Of a DNA stretch of 64,000 bases, positions 23,716 through 33,573 are shown in pieces. Source of the DNA: Bacteroidales bacterium. Its GTDB lineage: Bacteria; Bacteroidota; Bacteroidia; Bacteroidales; ML635J-15. Every line of letters begins with the position of its first letter. Position 1 is the stretch's first letter. A program made the translations under genes and the position numbers. The stretch spans positions 62,001-126,000 of the forward strand of contig JAFZRE010000009.1 of assembly GCA_017620015.1 (NCBI GenBank), given 5' to 3'. The notes beneath the pieces were generated by a model. The model saw only the letters and a program-made list of their open reading frames with translations. It searched no databases and was not told the origin of the DNA.

Positions 23716-26649
23716 TCACTTTCCGTTACCGTCAAGCATAATAAACGCGGCCCAATACCTTGGATTCTCGAAACCTGCGGTAGTCTTAACCTTGTTTTGT
23801 GAAGCAAGGAAAGCCTCTCGCTTGGTCATACCCGAAGTAAGGTTCGAGTAGAACTCGGTCATCATCAGCAGTGTGGCCTTGTCATCTACTGGCCAAAGGC
23901 TCATAATAATTGTATGCGCACCGGCCTTCTTGAAACCGCGCTGAAGACCAAAAACACCTTCTCCGGTGATTTCGCCAAGTGCAGTCTGACAAGCCGAAAG
24001 TACAACCAAGTCGGTCTTGCGCAAGTCCATATAACTGATTTCCTTTGCAGTAAGAATGCCGTCCTCTATACCTTCGGGCAATGGTTTGTTCTGCCAAGCA
24101 TAGTTTGCACCCGACAGCAAAAGTCCCGACTGTATGAGCGACTGGTCACCGGACAACTTTTCGTCTGCAGGCAGGAAGAAACCATGAGTTGCAATATGCA
24201 AGACAGCTATATTACTGCCCGACAAAGCCTTGAACGATTCCTCGTTAGCCTGTGTACCTTCGTACAACTTTGTCTTCACACGACTTTTCTTCAGTTTGCC
24301 AACTATGTCTTCAACCTCGGTCTTTGTGCCAGGCAAATAGTTAAGGCTTCCGCGGTCTTCGTTGCGATTGAGAGCAAAGATTGATGTCGTGTTTGTTGTA
24401 CGAGTAGAATAGCGGTCGCTTTCACGTTTCATTGTGGTAGTATCGCTATCGTAGAAGATGCCTCCGTAGAGAACTGAATTTTTCAAAGGACGTTGCATAT
24501 AATCCATTGCAAGGAAGCGCGTTGACGATACACGGTAAACCTCATATTTGTCCGAAATGGTCTTGTCGTTATCAACTGGAGCATACTCCACGGCAATCTG
24601 GTGCAAGGTTCCCGACGGAGCAAAATAGATTCGCGGATTTTCGGGGAAATATTTCTCCAACGGCTGCCATACCAACCTATAGAGTCCTGTAGATTCGTAG
24701 ATTCCCTGCCGCTTTGCCGAAACAGTGCTTGCCCCGCGGTCGTCATCCTTTTGTACATCTGGCTTAGCGGGTGCAATGCCACGAAGCAACCTTGCAATGT
24801 CGCTCTCATCGAAAAGTGGCACAAAAACAGGCGATTCCATAGCTTTTGTAAGAACGATTGCCGCATACTTTACCACGTCGTTTTCGGTAAAGTTTGCAAA
24901 CTCGATGGCAACATCATTAGGTTTCAAGGATTTCTGCACATCTTTCCAGTTTATTGCAATCGAACGAGTAAAGTCGCCATACTGACGGCAGTTTTCCACT
25001 AAATGCCTTTCCATTTTCTGGATTTCTTTTTCAAGCGAATCGCAGTTGTAGATTCGTTCTTCCACTGGTTTTTCTAGTTCACCGTTCAAAATCAGACCAA
25101 GCTGCCTCATATTCTCGAACTCGGCAATCAGTTTCGAATCCTTGCTTTCAGCAATAAGCCTATTGAACTCTATTTCGGATGTCAGCAAAAGACCTTTGGT
25201 AACCAGTTCGGCATTGTATGAGCACCTTGCGGCAGATGTATCGGCAGGAATATGGAATGTGTTTTCGATTACAGAATTGTACAAAACCTGATTGTTCTGC
25301 CAGTAGAGTTCGCGTTCGCGCGACGACAGGAACGAAAAGTTCTCCCTCAAACTTTTGCTACCAATTTCATAAGATTTCTGCAAGTATGTGTGAGCCAACT
25401 TATAATCGTCAGACTTCATATAGCAGTTTGCAATATTCAGCAGATAGTCGGTTGTATTGTTGTGACCTTTTCCGAAAACCGATTCGGCAATTTTGTATGC
25501 TTTCAAAAGTGTATCGGCACTAGCCTTGGCATCGCCTTTGAGAAGAAACGTATTACCAATGTTATTCAGCGACTTGGCATATTCAATATTGTTTTCACCC
25601 AATACTTCCTTCCTTATTTTGGCTGCATTCCACAGATATTCAAGAGCCTTTGTGTATTCGGCAGTTTTCATATAGATTGTACCTATATTATTTAAGGCAG
25701 TTGCATATTCCAATGATTTTTCTCCCATTCCAGCCATTGCGATTTCTGCAACCTGCCTGTCAACTTCAAGCGTTTTGTCGTAGTTGCCCATAAAGAAATA
25801 CGCGCTTGCAACATTAGTAAGGACGGCAATATAGGTGGTGGTCTTTTCCATACCCATTTTTTCGAGAATTGCTTTTGCCTGTTCGTATTTGCCTAGAGCC
25901 TCAGTGTAGTTGCCCAATGCGGAATACAGTGTTCCCATGCTGCTTATGACATTTGCATACGTATCCTGACTGCTTTTGCTTGCACCTATTATTTTAGCAG
26001 CAGTCTCGTAGTATTTCATTGCGGTTTCGTTCTGACCAAGGTCGGAATAAAGGTTGGCTAACATAGCCAGCGTAGTGGCATAATCGTAGCTGTCATCACC
26101 GATGGTTGACGCTTTTGTCCGAGCAGCTTCAAGATAGTATTTTTCGGCATTGGCAAAGTCGCGCAGACCGTAATACGAATTACCGATGTTGTGCAAATCC
26201 TCGCCATAAAACTGAGACATCTCGCCGAAAAACTTTTTATCCATCTCGGCACCACGCAGCAAATAATCTATTGCCTCGGCATGTTTGCCAATATTCTGCA
26301 AGGCATTTCCAATGTTTGCCAATGATGCGGCACAATCGGGATGACTTTTACCGAAAAGTTTCTCCCTTATTGCAAGTGATGTATGGTAGTATCGCAGAGC
26401 CTCTTTGTAATGACCAAGCAAAGTTGCGACGTTGCCTCTCTTGTGAAGAACTGTTGCATATTGTGCATCCGTGGTGTCATCGGCATTTTTCAGGTAAGTA
26501 TCGAAATGCAACTGAGCCTCTTCAAGGTTTCCGCCTGCGTATGCGTTTATACCCAATGTGAATACTGAATCCTTATTGAATGTTGTGTTCTGCGCCGATA
26601 GTGTCAATACCATTGACAAAACAAGCAGAATTGTGGCGAGTCTTTTCAT
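23716..26649 (-). CDS. Secreted TPR protein with C-terminal CHAT caspase-like domain (977 aa)
   Basis: A signal peptide (MKRLATILLVLSMVLTLSAQ) is followed by about ten TPR repeats (about 30-420) with the usual 'ALxYYxxALxIREKxxG' pattern, a helical linker (about 430-640) and a CHAT domain (about 690-975). The catalytic dyad is visible: H822 in HIATHGFF and C887 in LSACQTALGE, followed by 'GVFGLQRGF' and 'MSLWPVDD'. CHAT domains are caspase-like proteases of clan CD. The start at ATG 26649 is preferred to TTG 26667, which lies inside a minus-strand TATCTTTG (forward 26665-26672). The gene is monocistronic; substrate unknown. Confidence 0.93.
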   Translation of the reverse strand: MKRLATILLVLSMVLTLSAQNTTFNKDSVFTLGINAYAGGNLEEAQLHFDTYLKNADDTTDAQYATVLHKRGNVATLLGHYKEALRYYHTSLAIREKLFGKSHPDCAASLANIGNALQNIGKHAEAIDYLLRGAEMDKKFFGEMSQFYGEDLHNIGNSYYGLRDFANAEKYYLEAARTKASTIGDDSYDYATTLAMLANLYSDLGQNETAMKYYETAAKIIGASKSSQDTYANVISSMGTLYSALGNYTEALGKYEQAKAILEKMGMEKTTTYIAVLTNVASAYFFMGNYDKTLEVDRQVAEIAMAGMGEKSLEYATALNNIGTIYMKTAEYTKALEYLWNAAKIRKEVLGENNIEYAKSLNNIGNTFLLKGDAKASADTLLKAYKIAESVFGKGHNNTTDYLLNIANCYMKSDDYKLAHTYLQKSYEIGSKSLRENFSFLSSRERELYWQNNQVLYNSVIENTFHIPADTSAARCSYNAELVTKGLLLTSEIEFNRLIAESKDSKLIAEFENMRQLGLILNGELEKPVEERIYNCDSLEKEIQKMERHLVENCRQYGDFTRSIAINWKDVQKSLKPNDVAIEFANFTENDVVKYAAIVLTKAMESPVFVPLFDESDIARLLRGIAPAKPDVQKDDDRGASTVSAKRQGIYESTGLYRLVWQPLEKYFPENPRIYFAPSGTLHQIAVEYAPVDNDKTISDKYEVYRVSSTRFLAMDYMQRPLKNSVLYGGIFYDSDTTTMKRESDRYSTRTTNTTSIFALNRNEDRGSLNYLPGTKTEVEDIVGKLKKSRVKTKLYEGTQANEESFKALSGSNIAVLHIATHGFFLPADEKLSGDQSLIQSGLLLSGANYAWQNKPLPEGIEDGILTAKEISYMDLRKTDLVVLSACQTALGEITGEGVFGLQRGFKKAGAHTIIMSLWPVDDKATLLMMTEFYSNLTSGMTKREAFLASQNKVKTTAGFENPRYWAAFIMLDGNGK

Positions 26650-26730
26650 GAATAAAAATTTTTCCAAAGATAATTATTTTTTTTACTATTTGAAACCATT
26701 AATGCCTTTTTTAAAATTGACAAACAATAT

Positions 26731-26796
26731 AACAGATTACGGACAGCAGTCTTCACGACGCTCCCCATAACGTATCGCGTGTTACGACTAGCTTCC
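26731..26796 (-). repeat. Second, inverted copy of the 66-bp dispersed repeat
   Basis: Its reverse complement matches 10248-10313 at 61 of 66 positions with no gap, from GGAAGCTAGTCGTAACACGC to CCGTAATCTGTT. It lies in the gap between the CHAT gene and mrp. The bounding 17-nt palindromes of the larger copy are not seen here. Confidence 0.85.
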
Positions 26797-26872
26797 GAAA
26801 TGACGGGAAACACCAACCTAGTCGACAATCAAGGTAAACTCCGCGCCGCTTCATTTGTAAACAACATAAAAT

Positions 26873-26903
26873 TTTGCAATCATCCCAAAATTATGTAACT
26901 TTG
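26873..26903 (+). promoter_or_regulatory. mrp promoter
   Basis: TTTG at 26873-26876, exactly 19 bases, TAACTTTG at 26896-26903: one of the best matches to the Bacteroidota promoter consensus in the window. It rules out the TTG at 26874 as a start codon. Confidence 0.75.
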
Positions 26904-26924
26904 CCATCCTTAAAAATAAAAGTA

Positions 26925-28019
26925 ATGAAAAGAGAAGATATTATTGAAGTACTTGGTGCTGTTCGCTATCCCGAAACAGGACGTTCGCTGGAAGAAGAAG
27001 GAATGATTGGCGAAATAGAAACCAACGACAATGAAATAAATGTAACCTTGTTATTTCCAAAGGCTACCGACCCGTTCCTTTCGGCAGTAAGACGCGATGC
27101 AAAGGATGTCTTGGAAGCACAATTTGGAGATGTCGCTGTAAATATAATCACAAAGGTAAAGCCGAAGGAATCGAAACCGAAGCCGGCGGAATGCGGTGTT
27201 GGAAAAGTTAAGAACATTATCGCCGTGGCTGGTGGCAAAGGTGGCGTAGGCAAATCGACGGTTGCCGTCAACCTTGCTATCTCGTTGGCACAGAAGGGCT
27301 ACAAGGTAGGTCTTCTCGATGCCGACATTTTCGGACCGAGCGTACCGAAGATGTTCAACACCGAAGATGCTCAGCCTTTGGCAGAAGCCGACAGCGAAGG
27401 TCGCGAAATCATTATGCCAATCGAGCAATACGGCATTAAGCTCCTTTCGGTAGGCTACTTTGTCGCTCCCGGAAGTGCTGCAATATGGCGCGGTCCTATG
27501 GCGGCAGGCGTAATGCGTCAGTTCATACAGAACACTAAATGGGGCGAACTCGACTACTTGCTTTTCGATATGCCTCCTGGAACTGGCGACATTCACCTGA
27601 CTCTCGTTCAGACTGTTCCTGTAACTGGCGTTGTAGTTGTTTGCACGCCACAGCAGGTTGCAATAGCCGATGCCCGCAAAGCGGTTTCGCTTTTCAGGAC
27701 AAAGGACATCAATGTGCCAATTCTTGGTATTGTTGAAAACATGTCGTGGTTCACACCAGCCGAACTGCCAGACAACAAGTATTATCTATTTGGAAAGGAT
27801 GGTGGAGTTGAATTGGCAAAGGCAATGGACACCGAACTTCTCGGACAGATTCCAATCGTGAAGTCAATCTGCGACAGCGGAGACAACGGTATGCCAGCCT
27901 CGATGGAATTTGCAAGCATAGTGGGAAAAATGTTCGCACAACTTGCCGCCAATCTGGTAAAGGCAGTTGAAAAACGCAATGCCACCTTGCCTCCGACAAA
28001 AATGGTCGAAACAAAGTAA
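26925..28019 (+). CDS. mrp: Mrp/NBP35-type Fe-S cluster carrier ATPase
   Basis: 364 residues. A MIP18/DUF59-like domain (about 1-80, 'EVLGAVRYPETGRSL') precedes the P-loop ATPase domain with the deviant Walker A GGKGGVGKST (103-112), 'LLDADIFGPSVP', and 'DMPPGTGD'. The usual C-terminal CxxC is not evident. The family loads or carries Fe-S clusters to apo-proteins. The neighbouring NifU-type gene 10 bases downstream supports that role and joint transcription. Start set at ATG 26925, since upstream in-frame codons lie within the promoter. Confidence 0.93.
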   Translation: MKREDIIEVLGAVRYPETGRSLEEEGMIGEIETNDNEINVTLLFPKATDPFLSAVRRDAKDVLEAQFGDVAVNIITKVKPKESKPKPAECGVGKVKNIIAVAGGKGGVGKSTVAVNLAISLAQKGYKVGLLDADIFGPSVPKMFNTEDAQPLAEADSEGREIIMPIEQYGIKLLSVGYFVAPGSAAIWRGPMAAGVMRQFIQNTKWGELDYLLFDMPPGTGDIHLTLVQTVPVTGVVVVCTPQQVAIADARKAVSLFRTKDINVPILGIVENMSWFTPAELPDNKYYLFGKDGGVELAKAMDTELLGQIPIVKSICDSGDNGMPASMEFASIVGKMFAQLAANLVKAVEKRNATLPPTKMVETK

Positions 28020-28029
28020 AATTATAAAT

Positions 28030-28263
28030 ATGGAAGAAATTGTAAAGAAAATACAAAAGTCGATTGACGATATAAAGCCTTTCCTGCAGCAGGATGGTGG
28101 CGACATTGAACTTATTGAAGTAACACCAGACTTTACTGTAAAGGTAAGATTGCAAGGAGCTTGCGGTTCGTGTCCATATCGTATCCAGACCTTGAAACTT
28201 GGCGTTGAAGATAAGTTGAAAACCGATGTCCCGCAGGTGAAGGAAGTAGTAAACGTGAACTAA
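28030..28263 (+). CDS. NifU C-terminal-domain (Nfu-type) Fe-S scaffold
   Basis: 77 residues, only the NifU C-terminal domain: 'IKPFLQQDGGDIELIEV' and the cluster-binding CxxC as C45 and C48 in GACGSCPYR. Such single-domain Nfu proteins hold and transfer Fe-S clusters. It follows mrp directly (10 bases), so the two likely work in one delivery pathway. The start at 28030 gives the usual compact length; a longer frame open upstream would overlap mrp. Confidence 0.93.
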   Translation: MEEIVKKIQKSIDDIKPFLQQDGGDIELIEVTPDFTVKVRLQGACGSCPYRIQTLKLGVEDKLKTDVPQVKEVVNVN

Positions 28264-28399
28264 GACTGAAAGTCTAACTGTCTAGCGGAAGACCTGTCTT
28301 GCAGTCTGTCAGACCATTAGACAGCAAAACTATTTGACTGCTTGTCTGTCCGACCATTAGACTGCAAGACTGTTAGACTGTTCGTCCGTCAGCCCGTTT
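28264..28399. repeat. Array of 17 phased 8-base units between nfu and tadA
   Basis: The gap divides without remainder into 17 octads, nearly all beginning GAC or GTC: GACTGAAA, GTCTAACT, GTCTAGCG, GAAGACCT, GTCTTGCA, GTCTGTCA, GACCATTA, GACAGCAA, AACTATTT and so on to GCCCGTTT. It starts right after the nfu stop codon and ends 3 bases before the tadA stop. A second array lies at 42328-42415. Confidence 0.85.
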
Positions 28400-28402
28400 G
28401 CC

Positions 28403-28837
28403 CTACTTCCGCTTTTTCGCAAAGAAATCCTTCATAATTTTCTCGCACTCGTCGGCAAGGACACCGCTTTTTAGTTTTGTCCGCGGATGAAGAATTTCGC
28501 GTGAATACCTTGAAAATCCACGTTTCTCATCTGCCGCGCCATATACAATTTCGGAAACCTGCGCCCATGCCAAGGCTCCGGCACACATTACACAAGGTTC
28601 TACCGTCACAAACAAGGTGCAATCGGTAAGATATTTTGCATCCATATAATCCTCGGCGGATGTTATTGCCATAATTTCCGCGTGTGCAGTGACATCGTGC
28701 AAATGCTCCGTTCGGTTGTGAGCCTTTGCAATAACCTTGTCGCCACATACGACAACCGCGCCGATGGGCACCTCGCCCTCAAGTTCGGCCTCACGCGCCT
28801 CCGAAAGCGCAATACGCATATATTTTTCGTAATCCAT
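28403..28837 (-). CDS. tadA: tRNA-specific adenosine deaminase (cytidine deaminase fold)
   Basis: 144 residues. Zinc site and catalysis: HAE (H52, E54) and PCVMC (C82, C85), with 'EVPIGAVVV' and 'NRTEHLHDVTAHAEI' matching TadA. The enzyme converts A34 to inosine in the tRNA-Arg anticodon. Full length for the family. It is convergent with mrp-nfu, separated only by the octad repeat array. Confidence 0.95.
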   Translation of the reverse strand: MDYEKYMRIALSEAREAELEGEVPIGAVVVCGDKVIAKAHNRTEHLHDVTAHAEIMAITSAEDYMDAKYLTDCTLFVTVEPCVMCAGALAWAQVSEIVYGAADEKRGFSRYSREILHPRTKLKSGVLADECEKIMKDFFAKKRK

Positions 28838-28867
28838 AGCGGAGGCAAAGGTAAGAAAAGTTTATGA

Positions 28868-29060
28868 GTTTAACTTCGTTGAGGGCTTCGCCGTTCTATG
28901 CCTGCGGTGTTTCTGTTGAGATGCGCCATGGCACGTCTTTACAATGCCTGCGGCGCTTGATGGGCAAAGCCCGTTTATTGCTACGCTGTTTGATTGGCTG
29001 CACCGTTTGAATGTTCTAGGGCTTGCAGGCTTAAAGCCATTTGACTTTTAGCCTTTAAAG
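28868..29060. repeat. Mosaic of GCCTGCGGCGTTT-type units and a CCATGG palindrome (copy 2)
   Basis: Units such as GGCTTCGCCGTT, GCCTGCGGTGTTT, GCCTGCGGCGCTTG and TGGCTGCACCGTTTGAATG recur with spacing near 17 bases. Around 28915-28943 sits a palindrome-like stretch, TTGAGATGCGCCATGGCACGTCTTTACAA without its last bases, related to 6981-7008. Together with the promoter region before 29152 this fills the 314-base gap; no gene is seen. Confidence 0.65.
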
Positions 29061-29151
29061 CCAGTTTTATGTTTCTATATCTTCTTGGTGGTTGATTGTG
29101 TTACACCCAATAAAAATTATGCTTACATTTGCGCACAAAATTAGTATTGAC

Positions 29152-30348
29152 ATGATACGCATACCGCTATTGAAAGACCGTCACAACCACTTGTTTTCGT
29201 ACGGTTCGCTTGCAAAGGCCACAGACTTGTTCAAGGTAAGAACAGAGGATGATGCAATAAAGATTCTTTCACAACTTCCTCACGACCGCATAAACGTTGC
29301 GATGGGCTGGTTCGACTCATACTTCACATTCTCGAAGGAAAACCTTGACAAACTGCCACCTATAATTATATGCAACAACTCGCTTCACAACTACATATTC
29401 AATACCGAAGCAGGGAAAGTCGTCGAGGAAAAGTACAACGAATGGTTCACCAACTGCCACAACCAGGAATGGATAGAGCGCAACACCATGCAAGTGCTGA
29501 CATTCATAGCAGGGATTTTCGGTTTCAACCGTGAAATTTTCGACTACAACATAAAGAAAAACCTCTCGCTTGGCGTATGCTTCGCCGCCGACATGTACGT
29601 TTGCAACAACGAGATTTTTGAGTTCCTCGCCACAAACGACTGCAGCGACCTCACCGAGGTGTGGACTTCGCCACAGAACTACCCTCTTCTGCCAGACCGC
29701 TACAAAAAAGTGTGCCGTGGATTGAAACTTTTTGCCGACGGGGCCTGCGGAGCATCTACCGCAGCAATCTCAGAATACCGCAACGGAGGAAATCCATTCA
29801 TGACCTACACCGATGCCCAACTTACCGAACTGCTAGAGCAAATAATCCCATACCGCACCGCAATGGCAATACACTGCATTGGCGAAAATGCAATCGAGCA
29901 AGTTCTACGTTGCCTCGACGGTGTACTGCGACATTCGCCCGACACATTCATCCGACTGGAACACACGCAGTTCATCACCGAAAAACAAGCCATGAAAGCT
30001 CGCGACCTTAACCTAACATTGAGCATGCAGCCGAATTTCAACATGGATAGCATCGACTATGCCGACCGTCTTACGAAAGCCTACTGCGAGCGCAATGACC
30101 CATTCCGTATGCTGATTGACAAAGCAGGATTCAAGCCTGGCGAAAACCTTGTACTTGGTTCCGACGGAATGCCGACAGGTGTGTTCGGGTCTCTGCAAGC
30201 AAGCCTTTTCCCACCAGTGCCCGGGCAACGACTAACACTCGATGAATATGTGGCTGGATATTGTACTGATAACTTCGACAAGGGGTATATTGAAGTGGAA
30301 ATAGACAATGCGAACAGAAAGGTGGAAATCAAGAAAATTCAAAGTTGA
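29152..30348 (+). CDS. Amidohydrolase family protein (YtcJ-like)
   Basis: 398 residues. The metal-binding HxH appears almost at the N-terminus (KDRHNHLF), and later residues fit the amidohydrolase-3 pattern: 'KLFADGACGASTAAIS', 'AIHCIGENAIEQVL', 'RLEHTQFI' and 'LGSDGMPTGVFGS' (His, His and Asp ligands). The usual N-terminal beta-sandwich before HxH is nearly absent, so this is a short form. The start at ATG 29152 is chosen because TACATTTG (29124-29131) lies upstream. The substrate is unknown. Confidence 0.82.
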   Translation: MIRIPLLKDRHNHLFSYGSLAKATDLFKVRTEDDAIKILSQLPHDRINVAMGWFDSYFTFSKENLDKLPPIIICNNSLHNYIFNTEAGKVVEEKYNEWFTNCHNQEWIERNTMQVLTFIAGIFGFNREIFDYNIKKNLSLGVCFAADMYVCNNEIFEFLATNDCSDLTEVWTSPQNYPLLPDRYKKVCRGLKLFADGACGASTAAISEYRNGGNPFMTYTDAQLTELLEQIIPYRTAMAIHCIGENAIEQVLRCLDGVLRHSPDTFIRLEHTQFITEKQAMKARDLNLTLSMQPNFNMDSIDYADRLTKAYCERNDPFRMLIDKAGFKPGENLVLGSDGMPTGVFGSLQASLFPPVPGQRLTLDEYVAGYCTDNFDKGYIEVEIDNANRKVEIKKIQS

Positions 30349-30401
30349 AAAAGTTCAATGTTCAAGGGGAGCAAAAGTTAGTTTTACAGGCACCTATAAA
30401 A

Positions 30402-31124
30402 TTATTGTCCAAATACCTCATTCAAGACTTTCAGTGACTTTATTTCCGTAAGGTTTTCGGTATGAATCTTATAGTAGGCCAGCATCTGCTCTATGATTTC
30501 CTTGCGGTACTGGTAGGGAATACGGAAATTGTTGGTTTCGTACGATGCTGCAAGAATTAGGGAGAATGCATTACTTAACTGCTGGTCGAACGATTCCTCC
30601 TCGGAGGTGAAAAAAGGAAGAAACATTCCCTCTCGCGAATTGAAATATGGCGTTTCGCCACAATAGTTGTTGGTCATAGCAAATCCAAGATGACGTGCAA
30701 ACTCCTTTAGGAAAATTATGTGAAGGTTGACAATATTTTCACTAGATGTTTCAATTGCAGCAATTGTATCCTTGAAGAAACGATACAACGACAGATTCTG
30801 TTCCTCCTCCCTAACCATCTTCATTATCACCTCGGCAATAAATTGCGAAATGCAAATCTTGCTTATGTCGTTCTCAATAGCCGTAGGACTTTTTACAAGT
30901 TCACAATACGATATGCTTTGCACCGAACGGGTATCCTTCAGCCTTAGTTCAGTTTGTATGATATTGAGCGGAGCAAAAATATTGGCTTTAGTCCCCTGCT
31001 TCCGCGTAGACGTGCGTGCAAGCACCGAAATCTTGCCTATGGCTTCGGTATAAAGGTTCACGACAAAGGAATTGTCGGTGTATTTTATACGGTTGAGAAC
31101 TATGGCTTCGGATTTGAGAAGCAT
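30402..31124 (-). CDS. recO: DNA repair protein RecO
   Basis: 240 residues: the N-terminal OB-fold begins 'LLKSEAIVLNRIKYTDNSFVVNLYTEAIGKISVLAR' in the typical RecO manner, followed by a helical domain with 'FLKEFARHLGFA' and a single 'NYCGETPYFNSREG' where other RecO proteins may bind zinc. RecO loads RecA at gaps together with RecR. The start codon touches the heptad array at 31124-31151. Confidence 0.9.
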   Translation of the reverse strand: MLLKSEAIVLNRIKYTDNSFVVNLYTEAIGKISVLARTSTRKQGTKANIFAPLNIIQTELRLKDTRSVQSISYCELVKSPTAIENDISKICISQFIAEVIMKMVREEEQNLSLYRFFKDTIAAIETSSENIVNLHIIFLKEFARHLGFAMTNNYCGETPYFNSREGMFLPFFTSEEESFDQQLSNAFSLILAASYETNNFRIPYQYRKEIIEQMLAYYKIHTENLTEIKSLKVLNEVFGQ

Positions 31125-31214
31125 TCAAAGTTTAAGGTTCAAAGTTTAAATTTATGGCGACGTGGCACGCCGCGTCGCCACAAATTATCAATTATACATT
31201 GTCAATTATTCATT
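31124..31214. repeat. Heptad array - palindrome (copy 3) - heptad array
   Basis: 31124-31151 has four phased heptads (TTCAAAG, TTTAAGG, TTCAAAG, TTTAAAT). 31155-31180 is a palindrome with arms TGGCGACG and CGTCGCCA. 31187-31214 has four phased heptads (ATCAATT, ATACATT, GTCAATT, ATTCATT). The whole gap between recO and porZ is thus repeat modules that overlap the recO start and porZ stop codons. Confidence 0.8.
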
Positions 31215-33573
31215 ATTTCAGGAAAATTATTTTTGTTGTTGATTTCTGCTCGCCGATTTCGGTTGAGGCAAACACAACATACACACCCGACGCCACACGG
31301 TTGCCTCGAAGGTTGCGGCCGTCCCAAACCAGCTGACCGCCAGTTGATTTCGCCTCGTACACCAAATTACCGGAAATGTCGGCAATCTTTACAATAGAGC
31401 CTGCAACCAGACCTTTTATCGAGACTGGTCCTTCGTAGCCCGACGGCACAGGATTTGGAAAAGCCAAAATCTCCTCGTAGTCTTCGAAACCTTCGGTCGC
31501 CGAACCACGATATGAAATAATACCTTTCGGAGTTCCAAAAAAGACATGTCCAGTTTCTGGCACTATACTTATAGTCAATATATTATCGCTAGGAATTGGA
31601 CTATTTGTGGTATTGAAATGGTGTATGGTCTCGATGCCATCGGCACTTGTATAGTATGCACCACCATTCTGTGTTCCAAACCACTTGCAGTTGGCTCCGT
31701 CAACAGCAATAGCTGTCACAACGTCGGCAGAAAGCAGAAGGTCTGCATTGTCGGTACCATCGTTGCGTGGCACTTTTATCTGTCTGCCTCGGAAGGGGTT
31801 TGACTCAAAAACCTTGTCAGGATTGTAATATACGACAACACCCTTTGCCGTACCAACCCACACGTAACCGTTCTTGTCCTCGGCTATCGAATATATGTCG
31901 TTGCTGACAAGTTCGCCATCCTCATTAGTTACGCTAAGGAACTTGTACTGGTCGTCGGAAGTATTCTCCGGCGTTCCATTGTCGCTAAAAACAAATAGTC
32001 CGCCAGACTGCCCCAAAGCCATCCATTTTGTACCGTTTTGGGTTACTATTATGCTGCGAATATTCTTTACCATATCGGGGAACGAGAATCCCGTCCACTT
32101 TCCATCGGGAGCCATTACATGCAGACATTTTGCAGAAAGCGAATTTGTCACCCACAGGTTTCCATTGCTGTCGAACGTTGTAGCACCAACTCTCACCCAG
32201 TCAATTCCGTCAATCTGCATAAGTGTACTATTCTCATTATTGTAAAGCTTATAGAACTGGTTTCCCCTAAACTCAATAAGACCTTTAATCCAAGAACTGA
32301 CAAAATAATGATTTTCATCGTTGGGGTCAATTGTTATGGTTACAAGGTCGTTCAACCCAGACATTTCGGGAATTTGCTTTGACGTGCGAGTCGTCCATTC
32401 ATAGTCTTCGTACTCATAAATGACAGGAGCCGTCCATGTAGGCGTGTATGAAGCATTATAACCACCCTTAACGGCTATGACTTTTGATTTTGAGGAAGAA
32501 ATGTCGAAAACCGCATTGCTACTTGGCGAGTTAATTCTAAGCGCATCACCCTTTCCTTCAGAGTTTTCGAGCCATCCCAACCCATTAGTGCCGTCGGCAA
32601 CCCATATTTTTCCATCGCTTATTACCGCATCGCTAGAATAAGCCAAAGTCCACCTGTCGGCCGACTTGTAGTACCAATGCGGTTCGGGCTGGGTACTTTC
32701 AAATGCCCTATTAAATACATAGAGAGCAACTCCTGTGGAGCACAAAAGAGTGTCCTCATTGCCCGACAACGATTTTACCGACACACATTCATCCAGCACG
32801 TGCGACCATAAATTTCCATCATATGCCATTATGGTATCACTATTTGTCCGCGGACTCTTGTAGCTAGTAAGCAATTTTCCACCAAAATACTTCACGGTGC
32901 TGAAGTTCTCACCGTTCATCCACGCATATTGCGACGGAGCCACAATGTTGGTCAGAACACGCCAGTTTGAGAAATCCACGAGATGGTCGGACAACTTACC
33001 ATGCAATACCCCTGTCGTTGATGCCACATACAAGTCGTCACCATGCATATCCATATCGTTCACGTGGATGTAGGTTCCATTTTCACCTATGAACCAAGTT
33101 TCGCTTATTTCCATCCGTTCAAGGTTCAGCTTTACGATTCCAAAGTCGGTACCCAGATACGCGTAGCCGTCATTGACTATGATTGAATTTATCGATTTGC
33201 TGCTGTTTATCGACTTTTTCTTTATATCATTGATATTTGTAACCTCGTTTTCGTGTATTATGTCGATGTTTCCACTCGAATAACCGATAACAACACTTTC
33301 TGTTCTTTCATCATAGGCAATGCTCGTCGGTGTTACGTCTGACAAAATATTGAACCGGTTGTACTTTTCCACTTCTCCCGACTGCGAGTCGTATTTCACT
33401 ATGCCACAGTCTGCAACCAGATAGGCTGTCTCGCCAACAACAATGACCTGCTTTCCGTTGTTGTACGAAAAATGGTCCTGCCACTGCCCCACTGCCACCT
33501 GCGCCGACGATATTATTGATATTATCAGGAAGGTAATGGTTATCACTATGGATTCTATCTTATTCATTTTCAT
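31213..33573 (-). CDS. porZ: PorZ-like T9SS attachment-complex beta-propeller protein
   Basis: 786 residues, close to the length of known PorZ proteins. A signal peptide (about 1-24) is followed by '[20 protein letters not shown]', characteristic of the PorZ propeller. Many propeller-type blades follow (for example '[23 protein letters not shown]'-like motifs), and the C-terminus is a T9SS type A sorting domain ('[16 protein letters not shown]...[18 protein letters not shown]'). PorZ works with PorU to attach T9SS cargo to the cell surface. Two ATGs (33573, 33567) are possible; the gene overlaps rdgB by 14 bases. Confidence 0.88.
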   Translation of the reverse strand: MKMNKIESIVITITFLIISIISSAQVAVGQWQDHFSYNNGKQVIVVGETAYLVADCGIVKYDSQSGEVEKYNRFNILSDVTPTSIAYDERTESVVIGYSSGNIDIIHENEVTNINDIKKKSINSSKSINSIIVNDGYAYLGTDFGIVKLNLERMEISETWFIGENGTYIHVNDMDMHGDDLYVASTTGVLHGKLSDHLVDFSNWRVLTNIVAPSQYAWMNGENFSTVKYFGGKLLTSYKSPRTNSDTIMAYDGNLWSHVLDECVSVKSLSGNEDTLLCSTGVALYVFNRAFESTQPEPHWYYKSADRWTLAYSSDAVISDGKIWVADGTNGLGWLENSEGKGDALRINSPSSNAVFDISSSKSKVIAVKGGYNASYTPTWTAPVIYEYEDYEWTTRTSKQIPEMSGLNDLVTITIDPNDENHYFVSSWIKGLIEFRGNQFYKLYNNENSTLMQIDGIDWVRVGATTFDSNGNLWVTNSLSAKCLHVMAPDGKWTGFSFPDMVKNIRSIIVTQNGTKWMALGQSGGLFVFSDNGTPENTSDDQYKFLSVTNEDGELVSNDIYSIAEDKNGYVWVGTAKGVVVYYNPDKVFESNPFRGRQIKVPRNDGTDNADLLLSADVVTAIAVDGANCKWFGTQNGGAYYTSADGIETIHHFNTTNSPIPSDNILTISIVPETGHVFFGTPKGIISYRGSATEGFEDYEEILAFPNPVPSGYEGPVSIKGLVAGSIVKIADISGNLVYEAKSTGGQLVWDGRNLRGNRVASGVYVVFASTEIGEQKSTTKIIFLK

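Noticed and set aside
28264..28399. Possible CRISPR array
   Set aside because: Units are 8 bases with no spacers of constant length, and no cas genes are present.
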